A DNA stretch of 64,000 nt, taken from the NCBI GenBank assembly GCA_000151295.1, contig GG745373.1, positions 48,981 through 112,980 on the forward strand, written 5' to 3'. This stretch comes from Allomyces macrogynus ATCC 38327. Lineage: Eukaryota; Blastocladiomycota; Blastocladiomycetes; Blastocladiales; Blastocladiaceae. The notes under the pieces were generated by a model that worked only from the letters and a program-made list of their open reading frames with translations, searched no databases and was not told where the DNA came from. Shown in pieces: positions 46,032 to 57,693 of the stretch (position 1 is its first letter; each line of letters starts with the position of its first letter). The position numbers and the translations under genes are program-made.

Positions 46032-49000
46032 ATGACCCGTCTGCGCAAGACGAGCCTCACGACTGTGAGCCCGAGCGCTGTGCGCGACCATGTGCTGCGT
46101 CTCGGCGGCTCCAAGCCCATTGAGAGCATTCTCATTGCCAACAACGGCATTGCTGCGGGTATTTACGCCCGTGCCGCGGTGTTTGTGGAGTTGGTGATAG
46201 GAAAGAAACGACAGATAAAGTAACACGATTCGATTCTCTCCACAGTCAAGGAGATCCGCTCGGTGCGCAAGTGGGCCTACGAGACGTTTGGCGATGAGCG
46301 CGCCATTAAGTTTGTGGCCATGGTACGGCAAGATTGTGATGCTGCAAGAAAGTACTGCGTTCGCAGTTCCATGTCTGACCCGCGACCGCACTTTGGTCAC
46401 GATAGGCCACGCCCGAGGACCTCACGCACAATGCCGAGTACATTCGCATGGCCGACCACTTTATCCAGGTGCCCGGCGGGTCCAACAACCACAACTATGC
46501 GAATGTCGACCTGATCGTCGAGGTTGCCGAATCCGCGGGCGTCGATGCCGTCTGGGCCGGGTGGGGCCACGCCTCGGAGAACCCGCGCCTGCCCGACCAG
46601 CTGGCCGCCAAGAACATTGTCTTCATTGGCCCGCCGGGTAACGCTATGCGCGCGCTCGGCGACAAGATTTCGTCGACGATTGTCGCGCAGTCGGCAAAGG
46701 TCCCGACCATGGGCTGGTCGGGCGACGGCCTCGTCACGACCGCGCGCAACGCCGCGGGCTACGTCGACGTGCCCGAGGATCTCTACATGAAAGCGTGCGT
46801 GACCGACGTCGAGCAGGCGCTGAATGTCGCCGACCGCGTCGGGTACCCGCTCATGATCAAGGCGTCCGAGGGCGGCGGCGGCAAGGGCATTCGCAAGGTG
46901 ACAGACCCGGCCACGTTCCGCGCGGCCTTCGCGCAAGTCGCGGCCGAGGTGCCCGGGTCGCCGATTTTCCTGATGCGGCTCGCCGAAAACGCGCGCCATC
47001 TCGAGGTGCAGATCATTGCCGATAACCACGGCAACGTGATTTCACTGTTTGGTCGCGACTGTTCCGTGCAGCGCCGGCACCAGAAAATCATCGAGGAGGC
47101 GCCCGTGACGATCGCCGACGAGGCGCTTTTCGCGGACATGGAAATGTCGGCCGTGCGGCTCGCGCAACTCGTCGGTTACGTGAACGCCGGGACCATCGAG
47201 TTCCTCTACAACCGGTCCAAGAACGAGTACTATTTCCTCGAGCTCAACCCGAGGCTGCAAGTGGAGCACCCGTGCTCGGAAATCGTCTCGGGCGTGAACA
47301 TTCCGGCCGCGCAGTTGCAAGTCGCCATGGGCATTCCGCTGCACCGTATCCCGCACATCCGGCTCATGTACGGTCTGCCGCCGACGGGCACGTCCCCGAT
47401 CGACTTCCACTTCACGGACGTGCAATCGATTCACCGGCAGCGGAAACCGGCGCCGCGCGGGCACGTGATTGCGTGCCGAATCACCGCCGAGAACCCGGAC
47501 GCTGGGTTCAAGCCGTCAGGTGGGCAACTCGTGGAGCTCAACTTCCGGTCGTCGACCGACGTCTGGGGCTACTTTTCCGTGTCGCCGTCTGGTGGGTTGC
47601 ACGAGTTTGCTGATTCGCAGTTTGGCCACGTGTTTGCGTTCGGGCACGACCGCCAGTCGTCGCGGCGCAATATGATCATGGCGCTCAAGGAACTGCGCAT
47701 TCGTGGTGATTTCCGCACGACCGTCGAGTACCTGATCAAGTTGCTTGAAACGGCCGATTTCGCGAGCAACGATTTCAGCACCGCCTGGCTCGACTCGCTG
47801 ATTGAGCAGAACGTGCAGGCCGAGCGGCCGGATACCTGGGTCTCGGTGGTGTGCGGTGCCGCCGTCAAGGCCTTTGCCGCGGCCGAGGCGCAGAAGTCGC
47901 AGTTCTTGAAGTCGCTCGACAAGGGCCAAGTGGCCACGCTCGCCAACTTGCAGCACGCGTTCCCGGTCTCGTTCATTCTCGAAGGGATCCGGTACGAGGT
48001 CGAAGTGGCCATGGCCGCGCGCGACGTGCTGGTCCTGCACATGAACGGCTCGCACGTGGTCGTGCGCACGCGCGGTCTGCCCGACGGCGGTGTGCTCGTC
48101 ACGTTCGACAACACGAGTCACGTCATCTACTCGACCGAGGAAGTCGGCGGGACAAGGCTGTCGCTCGGCGGACGTACCGTCGTGCTCGAGGAAGAGTCGG
48201 ACCCGACGCAGCTGCGGTCGCCGTCGCCGGGCAAGCTCGTGCGCTGGCTAATGCCCGAGGGCGGCCACGTGAGCGCGGGCCAGGCCTACGCAGAAATCGA
48301 AGTCATGAAGATGATCATGCCGCTCGTCGCGACCGACGCGGGCCATTTGCGCGCGCCGATGAAGCAGGCGGGCGCGCCCGTGGCCGCGGGCGAAGTGCTC
48401 GCGACCTTGGAGCTCGACGACATGTCGCAGGTCAAGAAGGCCGTACCGTGCACGCAAAAGTTCCCGACGTTTGCGTCCCCCGCGCCCGGGCTCGTCACGC
48501 TCACCAAGGACGAGCTGGCCAAGGTCAAGTCGCACCAGCGGTTCCTCGAGCTGCAGGCGACGGTAGAGCAGGCGCTCGATGGTTTTGCACAAGTCTCACC
48601 GCTCTCGGCGCTGCTGCACGAGTATGTCGAGATCCAGCGCCGCCAGGACTTGCCGTACTTGCACACGCTGCAAGTGCTCAGTAGCTACCATGGCCGTCTG
48701 CCGAACAACGTCGAGCCACAACTGCAGGCACTGCTGGCTGACGCGACCAAGCCGTTCCCGCACGACGAGCTGCTGTCGCTGCTCAGCACAGTGCCCGATT
48801 ATGGCGCCGTTGCGCCCCTTGTCCACGTCGTCTCGACCTACGCGCAGGGCGCCGACGCACACGTGCTCGACTCGCTCACCTACCTGCTGCAGCGGTACTA
48901 CTCGGTCGAATCGCTCTTCACGGCCTCCGACGCGTCCGGGTCGGTGCAAAAGGAAAAGGTGGTCTTGGAACTGCGCACGCGCATGGACGCCGAGGCGCTC

Positions 49001-52000
49001 TACTGGACGTGCTTCTCGCACGCGCGGCTCGGGTGGAAGACGGCGTGTGTCGCGCAAGTGCTCGACACGATTGCGCACCACCGCGCCGCGCTCACGCACA
49101 CGCCCAACTCGGCGACACTGTTTGCGTCGCTAACCAACCTCGCCGACGTCGGTGCGCGCGGTGGCGCTGCCAACGAGCACGTCTCGATCAAGATCCGCGC
49201 ACGCGCATTGCTGATTGCGCTGCAGATGCCCGATTTCGAGGAGCGGTACCAGCAGTTTGCCAAGGTGCTTTTGCCGGCGGCCAAGTCGCTGCAGGAACAG
49301 ACCGAAGAAATCGTGTTTGCCAAGGACGATCTCGCGCACGAATTGGTCGAGTCGACGTTCTCGATTTTCGACGCGCTGCCGTGCTTCTTCTACCCGCATG
49401 TGCACCTTGGCGACCGCACCATCGACCATTCGCTCGACCTGCGGCTCACGGCATTGTCGACCTACGTGCGCCGCGCCTACAACACTTACCGCGTGCTCGC
49501 GATTCGCCGGCACCCGGGGCTGACCGTGCCTGTCGTCGAGTGGCACTTCCAGTTCCCGCCTGCCGCGACCGCCGCCAACAATGCGCTGTCGTCGTCGCGG
49601 TCGTCGCTGTCGCGTGTGTCCTCGGCCGCATCGATGATGAGCGATTTCTCGCGCACGGCGTCGGCGTCGGACCTGACGCTGACCGTCAAGCGCGGCGACA
49701 TGGGCCCCGTGCGGATCGGCATCATGGCCGCCGTTAACGACGTCGCGGAACTGAAGCAACAGTTTGACAACATCGTGCAGCTCTACCCGCTCGCGACGAC
49801 CGGCGACCAGTCGTGGCACGTGCTCAACATTGCCCTTAAGTCGGCTCACGGCGACGGTGTCGACTCGGACTCGGAAATCGACGACTCGACGGGTTCGGCA
49901 CCGGACTTGACAAGCATGTCGTACAGTGCCGCGCAGACCAACGACCGCGACGTGGCCATCATGCTCTCCTCGCTCATGACCTCGCAGGCCGCGGCATTGC
50001 GCGCGCGCGGCATTCGTCGCGTCACGGTGCTCGTCTATCGCACGGGCCAGTACCCGCGGTACTTTACGTTCCGCGAGAAGCTCGGGTACCAGGAAGACTT
50101 GGCGATCCGGCACATTGAGCCGTCGCACGCGTTCCAGCTCGAGCTGCACCGACTCGCCAACTTCTCGCTGCAGCCCGTCGTCAACCCGGCCAACAAGTCG
50201 ATTCACGTCTACCACGCCGTCGGCAAGGAGAACCCGTCGGATACGCGCTTCTTTGTGCGCGCGATCGTGCGCCCGGGCAAGCTGGCAACGGCCATGTCGA
50301 CTGTCGAGTACCTGACGGCGCAGGCCGATGGGATCCTGAACGACATTCTGTCAGCGCTCGAGCTGGCCACGGCCGCGCACAAGAACATTGACTTGAACCA
50401 CCTGTTTCTCAACTTCTTGCCCAAGATGCCCGTGACCGTCGACCAAGTGCAAGAGTCGATTGCCGGGTTCATCATGCGCCACGGCACGCGGCTCTGGAAG
50501 CTGCGCGTGACCAACGCCGAGATCCGGTTTGTCTGCGCGCCGCCGGGTACGCCCGACGAAGAATCCGGCACGACCTACCGGTTCTTCATTTCCAATGTCT
50601 CGGGCGTGATCAAGGCCGAGACCTATAAAGAAGTCAAGGACGCGCGCGGCCGCCGCGTGCTCGAGACGGTCATGACGGCCGCGGCTTCGGGCAAGGGCGA
50701 AATGCACTTGCAGCGCGCCGATTTCCCGTACCCGATCAAGGAACAAATGCAGCCGAAGCGGTACCGCGCACACGTGCTTGGCACGACCTACGTCTACGAT
50801 TACTTGGAGCTGTTCCGCGAAGCGACGAACCAGGCGTGGGCGCGGCACCCGCACCTCGCGCGCCCGGCGTCCGTCTTGCTCGCGCAGGAACTCGTGCTTG
50901 ACGAGACGGGCACGCTGCGCAAGACGATGCGTGCCATGGGCACCAACACGTGCGGCATGGTCGCGTGGCTCATGACGCTCAAAACGCCCGAGTGCCCCGC
51001 CGGCCGTCAGGTCGTGCTGATTGCCAACGATATCACGTACGCGATCGGGTCGTTTGGGCCTGCTGAGGACCACCTGTTCCATGCCGCATCCAAGATGGCG
51101 CGCGAAATGGGCGTGCCGCGCATTTACATTTCGGCCAACTCGGGCGCGCGCATTGGGCTCGCCGAGGAAGTTATGGCTGCTTACCGCGTGCACTGGGTCG
51201 ACGCGCAGGACCCGGGCAAGGGATTCCACTGTCTTTACCTGACGCCCGAGGACCACGACCGGCTCAAGGGGTCGGTCATCACGGAACCCGTCACGGACAC
51301 CGAAACGGGCGCGCTGCACCACAAGATCATCGACATTATCGGCGCCAAGGACGGGTTGGGTGTGGAGAACCTGATGGGGTCCGGCCTGATTGCCGGCGAG
51401 ACCTCGGCGGCCTACGACGACATTTTCACCATCACGCTCGTGTCGTGCCGGTCAGTCGGGATCGGCGCCTACCTCGTGCGCTTGGGCCAGCGCGCGATCC
51501 AGTGCGAGGGCCAGCCGATTATCTTGACCGGTGCCGCCGCGCTCAACAAAGTGCTCGGCCGCGACGTCTACACGTCCAACTTGCAGCTCGGCGGGATCCA
51601 AATCATGCACCGTAACGGTGTCTCGCACCTGACGTGCGTCGACTCGCTGCACGGCGTGCACCAAATGATCCAGTGGCTCAGTTACGTGCCAGCGTCGCGC
51701 GGCGCCCCGCTCCCGGTCCTGCGCACGCCCGTGGCCGCGAACGGTCGCGCAGCTTCGCCCATGGACGCGGCCGAGTCGCCGCTGTCGCCCGCGATGCTCG
51801 CAAGCAATGGCGCGCAAGAGACGGCCGGCAAGGCCGAGTTTGACCCCGTCGAGCGCGACATTGACTTTGTCCCGACCAAGCAGCCGTATGATCCGCGGCA
51901 CATGTTGCACGGGCACGTTGACGCCGAATCGGGTGCGTGGGTCGCCGGGTTCTTTGACCGCGGATCGTGGATGGAGACCATGGACGGGTGGAGCAAGACG

Positions 52001-53233
52001 GTGATTGTTGGCCGCGGTCGACTTGGCGGTGTGCCGCTTGGCGCGATTGCCGTTGAGACGCGCCCCGTCGAGGCCGTGGTCCCTGCCGACCCGGCGAACC
52101 CGGACTCGGCCGAACAAGTCGTGATTGAGCCACCCGGTGTCTGGACCCCCGCGTCGGCCTACAAGACGGCCCAGGCGATCCAGGACTTGGGCCGCGAAGG
52201 ATTGCCGCTCGTGATTTTCGCCAACTGGCGCGGGTTCTCGGGCGGGCAGCGCGACATGCACGAGGCGATTCTCAAGTACGGGTCGTACATTGTCGATGCG
52301 CTGCGCACCTACCCGGGCCCGGTATTTGTGTATATCGTGCCGCACGGTGAACTGCGCGGCGGTGCCTGGGTCGTGCTCGACCCGTCGATTCACCAGGACC
52401 ATGGCATGGAAATGTACGCCGACACGACGGCGCGCGGTGGTGTGCTCGAGCCCGAGGGGATTGTCGAGATCAAGTACCGCAAGCCGCAAATGGTGGCCAC
52501 GATTGACCGGCTCGACGACCAGTGCCGCCGGTGGAAGGCGCGGCTCGCGGCCGCGGCCAAGGCCGGGAAGAAGGACGACAGTGACGACAGCGACGAGGTG
52601 GCCGAACTCGAGGCGATCAAGAACAAGCTCCAGGCGCGGCAGAAGTCGCTGTTGCCGGCATATCACCAGGCCGCGCTCAAGTTTGCCGACTTGCACGACA
52701 CGCCCGGGCGCATGAAGGCCAAGGGCGCGATTCGCCGCGTCCTCGAGTGGCGCACGGCGCGCAGTTTTTTCTACGGCCGTGTGCGCCGCCTTGTCGCCGA
52801 GCACCGCGCGCGCGCTGCCCTCAAGCGCGCGTCGCCCGCGCTCGTGCGCGACGAAGTGACCAAGCTCCTTGCTGCGTGGTACGCTGAAGACCGCGCGACG
52901 CCTGTCGCGTCGTGGGACGACTTTGACGACTTGGCCGCGGCCGAGTGGCTCGAGGCCGCGTTTGATGCGGCGGCCGCGGATGCGACGGTGGCTGCCGCGG
53001 CCAAGGAGTGGCGGGCTAAGACGGCCGCGCGGGTCGACGCGCTCGAGACGACGCACCTCGCGGGTGTGATTGCCAAGATTTTGCGCGACAAGCCGCAGGC
53101 CGCGGTCGCTGGGCTCGCTCAGTCGCTATTGCCTGCCGGTGTCGCGGGTGCGAGCGCGGCGAGCCAGGGGGCCACGGCGCTCGCGACGACGCTGGCCTCA
53201 CTCGGCCAGCTGGCGTCGATTTTGAAGCCATAG
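46032..53233 (+). CDS. ACC1: Acetyl-CoA carboxylase, multidomain cytosolic type
   Basis: Three exons (46032-46158, 46246-46322, 46406-53233; introns 87 and 83 nt) encode 2343 aa, normal for ACC1. Biotin carboxylase comes first: ILIANNGIAAVKEIRSVRKW across intron 1, VPGGSNNHNYANVDLIVE, the ATP-grasp Gly-rich loop MIKASEGGGGKGIRKV, and LEVQIIADNHGNVISLFGRD. Biotinyl Lys703 sits in EVMKM. A long central domain is followed by carboxyltransferase from about 1500, with GTNTCGMVAWLM, PRIYISANSGARIGLAEEV and FANWRGFSGGQRDM. A Ser/Pro-containing insert near 1845 (SPMDAAESPLSPAM) interrupts the carboxyltransferase and could be a phosphosite. There is no mitochondrial presequence, so it is the cytosolic form supplying malonyl-CoA to FAS next door. 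Confidence 0.98.
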
Positions 53234-54361
53234 AGGCGGTTATTGTCGTTGTTATTGATTTCGGTTCATTGTTTTTGTTTTTGGGGGTTGGGCAATTCGA
53301 TTTTGGTCCATTGAAATCTGTGCACTCATCACCGCGTCGTGCGTGGACGGACGCGTCTCCGCGTGCTTGCGACTTGTTGCTCCGCCTGCACGCTTTGGTG
53401 CGTATTGCCAGCGAACAACCAGCACGACAGCACCGCCTAAGACCACCACAGCACTTGCCAAGCTTGGCAATGAAGACTTGAGTGCTCAGTCGCGGGCACG
53501 CAAGGGACCTCTGCGCCCACACTCAGCGTCAACTTTACGCACGCACTCTTTCGGACTTGGCGCGTACCGCTCCTATGCACCGCGGCCAACCTTGGGCCCC
53601 ACTTGCTTCTTCTCCACTTGCTCTCCCGCAACTTGGTGCACAGCGTCGCCGTCGTCGTCGCCGTCCGCGGTGAAGTGACTTGCCCAAGGTCGATTTGAGC
53701 ACGGATGCATCACGACGACCACACCCACGCCAGCCCAGCCTCGCCTCGGCCATCGGTGGCCAGGTGCGACCCCCACGCGGCGTTCCCCCGGGTCGCCACG
53801 GCATCCACACTTGCCGCCGCCACCCTTGACCCGGCGCTCCACCAACCGGGCCCGATCTGATGTGAGGCGTTCGTCGCACCTTCTCCACCACTTGCTCCAC
53901 CGCGCTGACGTCGCGGTGGTGGCCGGTCGTGGTCGATGGTGGTGGTCGTTGCTCGCGTGCTTGGTTGCACGCCCCAGGTGGTGGGCCCCGCTTTTTTTCT
54001 TGTTCAAGGGCACCGGACAGCAGGATCGTTACCGGCACTTGCCGGTCCCCTTCGCCCACCACCTCTCTCGCTCGTCGGCCCTCAAATACCCAGGCCTCCC
54101 CGCCAGTCCGGCTCTTCCTCCCCGTCCACGGATTCACCCTCCTCTCTCCTCGACTCGCGAGCACCGTCCTGTACGTTTTCCACTCGGCTGCTCACGATCG
54201 TCTAGCCGGCCAACCAACACCCAACGACGCCGACGCGCCACTTCACCGCACCAACTCGCCCTCTTGCATCTCCACCGCCATCAAACTGACCCTCACGCTC
54301 GCTGCACTCTCTTCTTCCTGATCCGCGCCCGCAGCCCTCGACACCGCACGAATACGATACG
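53234..54361. other. Intergenic region between ACC and the double-CAP gene
   Basis: About 1.1 kb including the ACC 3' flank (T-rich at 53260-53285) and the CAP promoter/leader, which is pyrimidine-rich just before the ATG. No supported gene. Confidence 0.4.
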
Positions 54362-55670
54362 ATGCACTCGGTCTCGACTCTCTCGCTCTTTGCGCTCCTC
54401 GCGCTCGCCATGCACGGCGCCGACGCGACGCTCCTGCCGCGCGGTGCCGAGACGGGCCCCGTCTCGGGCTCCGGCAGCGCGTCGGGCGGCACTGTCGCCG
54501 GCTCGGCCGCGCAGTACCAGTGGGACGCGCTGAACGCCGCCAACGCCTGTACGTTTTAATCTCGAACAAGAGGCGTCGTTCATGAGGTTCCTGAATCGAG
54601 TGGTGCACGAACTGACTTGAAGCGGCGTAGTTGTTACCCGGAATGGCAAGCCGGCCATGTGCCTGCAGCCGGCGCTCAACCAGGCCGCGCAGGAGCAGGC
54701 GCAGTACATGGCGTCGACGGGCAAGCTCACGCACACCGGGTCGGGCGGCAGTCAGCCGTGGGATCGCATGAAGAAGTACGGCTACACGCACTGGGGTGGT
54801 ACGTTTCTTTTTGCGCTTTCAGCTCCGCCCAGATGGACCGCGGCGCATCGCGTTGAGCGCGCGCCTGCAACCGTGACATGATGACCCCGATCTGATCCCG
54901 ACCTGATCCCCCTTCACATAGCGGCCGAGAACGTTGCCTACGGCGGCGTAAGTCTCGGGTACGATCAGCCGGCGGCTCCCGAAAAGGCCTGGGAAAACTC
55001 GGCCGGCCATCGCGCGAACTTGCTCGGCGGGTACAAGCACTTCGGCGTGGGCAAGGCGACCGGCCCTTGCCCGGGTATGCCGTCGGCCCAATGCGTCTGG
55101 TGGGTCCAAGACTTTGCGAATCCCGGCGCTTCGAACCTCGGTTGCCTAGCTCCGCCGTCGTCGAGCGGTTCGGGTAACCCCGTCGCTGCGCCGGCCCCGG
55201 CCGTCACGCAGCAGTCGGCGCCCGTGACGACCCCCACTGTCGGCACGCCGCAGACGCAGACGACCTACCAGCGCCAGCTCGTGAACCTGGCCAATGCGTA
55301 CCGCAGCAACAACGGTGGTGCTGGCGCACTGTGCCTGAACGCCAAGCTCATGGCGGCCGCGCAGAAGCAGGCCAACGACATGGCCGCGATGAACAAGCTC
55401 TCGCACACGGGCTCGGACGGTTCGAACCCCTTCCAGCGCATTTCGGCGGCCGGTTACCCGTCGTCGGCGCAGGCCGAGATTATTGCGTCGGGCCCCACGT
55501 CGGGCTACGACACGCCCGCGTCCGCGCTCGGTGTCTGGATCAACTCGGCACCGCACCGCCAGATTCTCGTCAACGGCGTCTACACGCAGGCGGGTGTTGC
55601 CAAGGCAGTCTCGGGGTCGACGACGTACTGGTCGATGACGTTCGGCAACGCCAAGGAGCCGTGCATGTAA
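54362..55670 (+). CDS. Secreted double-CAP/SCP protein
   Basis: Three exons (54362-54548, 54631-54798, 54922-55670) join in phase to 367 aa. A signal peptide (LSLFALLALAMHGADA) and a Gly/Ser linker precede CAP domain 1 (about 52-190). It shows AMCLQPALNQAAQEQAQYMA, LTHTGSGGSQPWDRM, AAENVAYGG formed at intron 2, AWENSAGHRANLLGGYKHFG and CVWWVQDFA. A Pro/Ala/Thr linker leads to CAP domain 2 (about 225-367): QLVNLANAYRSNN, ALCLNAKLMAAAQKQANDMA, LSHTGSDGSNPFQRI, WINSAPHRQILVNGVYTQAG and TYWSMTFGNAKEPCM at the very end. Domain 2 keeps the HRQ region but has a diverged ENI box (AEIIASG). The 3' end of this gene and its flank are duplicated at about 58.0-58.6 kb. Confidence 0.9.
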
Positions 55671-56262
55671 AGTCGTCGATTGGTTCGCAAAAAGCGTCGA
55701 GTGTCAACACTGTTGCTCTGGCCGCACTGAGACGGGCGATTTTTACTTGGCCGTCCGCTGCTCGCTCGCGATCTCGCTCGTGGTGCTTGTCGCGGCTTGT
55801 CGGCGTTGTACCGCTTCTGGGGCTCGTCCTGGGTCCAGGATCTGCGCGGCGTCGTGTACCGCATTGTGCTCGTCGTAGTTCCCGCGCGCACACTTGCGTG
55901 TCGCTCCTCGCAGGTTCTTGTGCGTTCTGACGGGATGCGACCGTCATAACTGGTCCGCACCCAAGCGCATTCCCCGCGTCCGTTGGCACGCGCTCCGTTT
56001 CGAGCAGTGTCGCGCGTGCGCGTCGAGCCGTTTTGTATCTCGGGTTAGTCCATTGGGCCGGCCCACCTTGTGCCCACTTGTGTGTTTGTATTTCATTGTC
56101 GGGATCCGGCCCACGCCCTTTTCTCTTTCTTTGCCGCGCATATCCGTTCCTTCTTGCCGTTTGTAAACCAGTCGCCGTCTGTGCCTGCCTCTTTTCCAAC
56201 AATGTGCAATTGCTCTAATTGAAACTCTGAATGGATGCTGTCTGCAGTTGTCGATGTGATCT
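55633..56262 (+). repeat. Segmental duplication, copy A (parent)
   Basis: This stretch begins in the last codons of the double-CAP gene and runs about 590 bp downstream. It matches copy B at about 58024-58646 in the same orientation, with substitutions and small indels. Conserved blocks include CTTCTTGCCGTTTGTAAACC and GCCTGCCTCTTTTCC. Confidence 0.85.
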
Positions 56263-56414
56263 TGCTCACTCTCCTCTTGCTGTTTCCACAAGTCAGGTCT
56301 GGTTCATTTGGAGTCGTATTTCCATAATTCATTGAATCAATATAAAACGTCAACAAAAGACCCTGGCCCCATCCCCTGCGAGATCTCCTTTCCCCTCTCC
56401 TCCCTCCCTGTCCC

Positions 56415-56646
56415 TTACTTGTCCTCCACACCAGCCTTGGACACAATGAGTGCCTCCAGACGCGCCTTCTGCTGAGCCGCCTTCTCGCACAACTTGATTG
56501 CCTCCTTCATCATCTTGAATTCCATTCCCTTCTTGCCCTCAAGCTCTGTTGTTGGTCAAGTTGCCAAACGAGTTGTCATCGCTTGGATTCATGGCCGGTG
56601 CCTTGAGCGTGGTCAGATCGCGTGCGCGTGCAGTGACGGATGCCAT
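56415..56646 (-). CDS. Small hypothetical basic helical protein
   Basis: The 3' part (56543-56415) is a clean 42-codon frame, EGKKGMEFKMMKEAIKLCEK followed by AAQQKARLEALIVSKAG. It is strongly helical and ends in VEDK. Two models exist. A 94-nt intron (56637-56544) joins ATG-Ala-Ser in phase and gives 45 aa. Alternatively, the ATG at 56646 reads MASVTARARDLTTLKAP and would need a 1-base shift near 56545 to enter the same end. I cannot choose between them. The family is not recognised. It diverges from the next gene. Confidence 0.45.
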
Positions 56647-57022
56647 GGTGCGTGTCCCTGTGTCGCGCATTGGCCGAGAGAGAGGAGCGACAGGAGCAAA
56701 CCAGCGTCCCGCCGGATTAATACTGTCGCGAGCGCAGGCGCGGGCGTGGGCGCGGGCGCGGAGCGCCCTCCACGCGACTACTGTCTCGCTCCTTGCGCCG
56801 CACACGACGTCGCGACTGAACCGCCATCCCTCGGTCTACTGCAAGCACCGCAACGACGCGCCAAGTTCCCCACGCATCCAACCGCCCTTCTCCGCTGCCC
56901 AGCTCTGCACCACGACCGCCAGGACGCGCGATACCACCGAACCCAACTCGCCTGCTGACGCGCACCAACGGCGCAATCATGACCAGCTCGACCAAGGCGT
57001 CATTCGTGGGCGCGGTTGACAG
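56647..57022. other. Intergenic / possible 5' exon region of the next gene
   Basis: These 376 bp lie upstream of the frame that opens at 57023. A short frame from 56979 (MTSSTKASFVGAVDSATAV) could be a 5' piece, but it is not in phase with the main frame. Confidence 0.3.
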
Positions 57023-57693
57023 CGCTACGGCCGTCTGGGATCGCGCTCGCTCTCGCCGGACCGCCGCACCACGTTTGTGTTCGATCGCCTGCGCCCACGT
57101 CGGGACCGCGGTGAGCCCGCCCCCACCACCTCCGCCACATCGGCCACCTCTGCCACGTCGGCCACCTCCACCGCGTCGGCCACTCCGACCTCAGGCATCG
57201 TAAACGAGCACGGGGAAGTGCTGCCGGTCCTGTTCCACGAATACGACATGGGCGAGGCGCGCGTGGTCACGATCAACACCATGAGCTACGGTCACGATCC
57301 CATCATCACTGTCGTCGTCACTGACGGCGATGGCGAGGCGCCAGACGTTGGGGTTTTCGTGACGGACGCCGACCAGTTTTCGCACCAGCAGTCGATCCTG
57401 GCCCAAAAACGCGACGGCAAATGGCTGGTATCGGTCACCGGCACGATTTGCGGGTGCAAGTATCCGCTTGACGCCACGTTGCTGTCCACCATGGGCCACG
57501 GGCACAAGCACGTTGTGAAGGTGACAACCAATACCGCTTCCTGGTGCATTCGATCAACGTCGATATCCTGCTTCCCGATCTCGTGCACGATCAAAATGCC
57601 AAGGTGTGGTTGTACAATGCTGGGAAGCAGGCGATTTGGGTGTTGAGCGAAATCATGGTGCACAATGCGGCCCATGTTCCTCGTTTGGCTTGA
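57023..57693 (+). CDS. Hypothetical protein with Thr/Ser/Ala repeat, frame disrupted
   Basis: The frame is open from 57023, just after an AG acceptor-like site. It includes SPDRRTTFVFDRLRPRRDRG and a run of four SAT triplets (ATSATSATSATST). A globular-looking part follows, with EVLPVLFHEYDMGEARVVTI and QKRDGKWLVSVTGTICGCKY. At about 57519-57525 the frame must shift by one base to continue as QYRFLVHSINVDILLPDLVH and then KVWLYNAGKQAIWVLSE, to the stop at 57691-57693. Both sides look like one protein. The start is unknown and there is no recognised domain. The shift may be a sequencing error, a missed tiny intron or decay. Confidence 0.5.
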
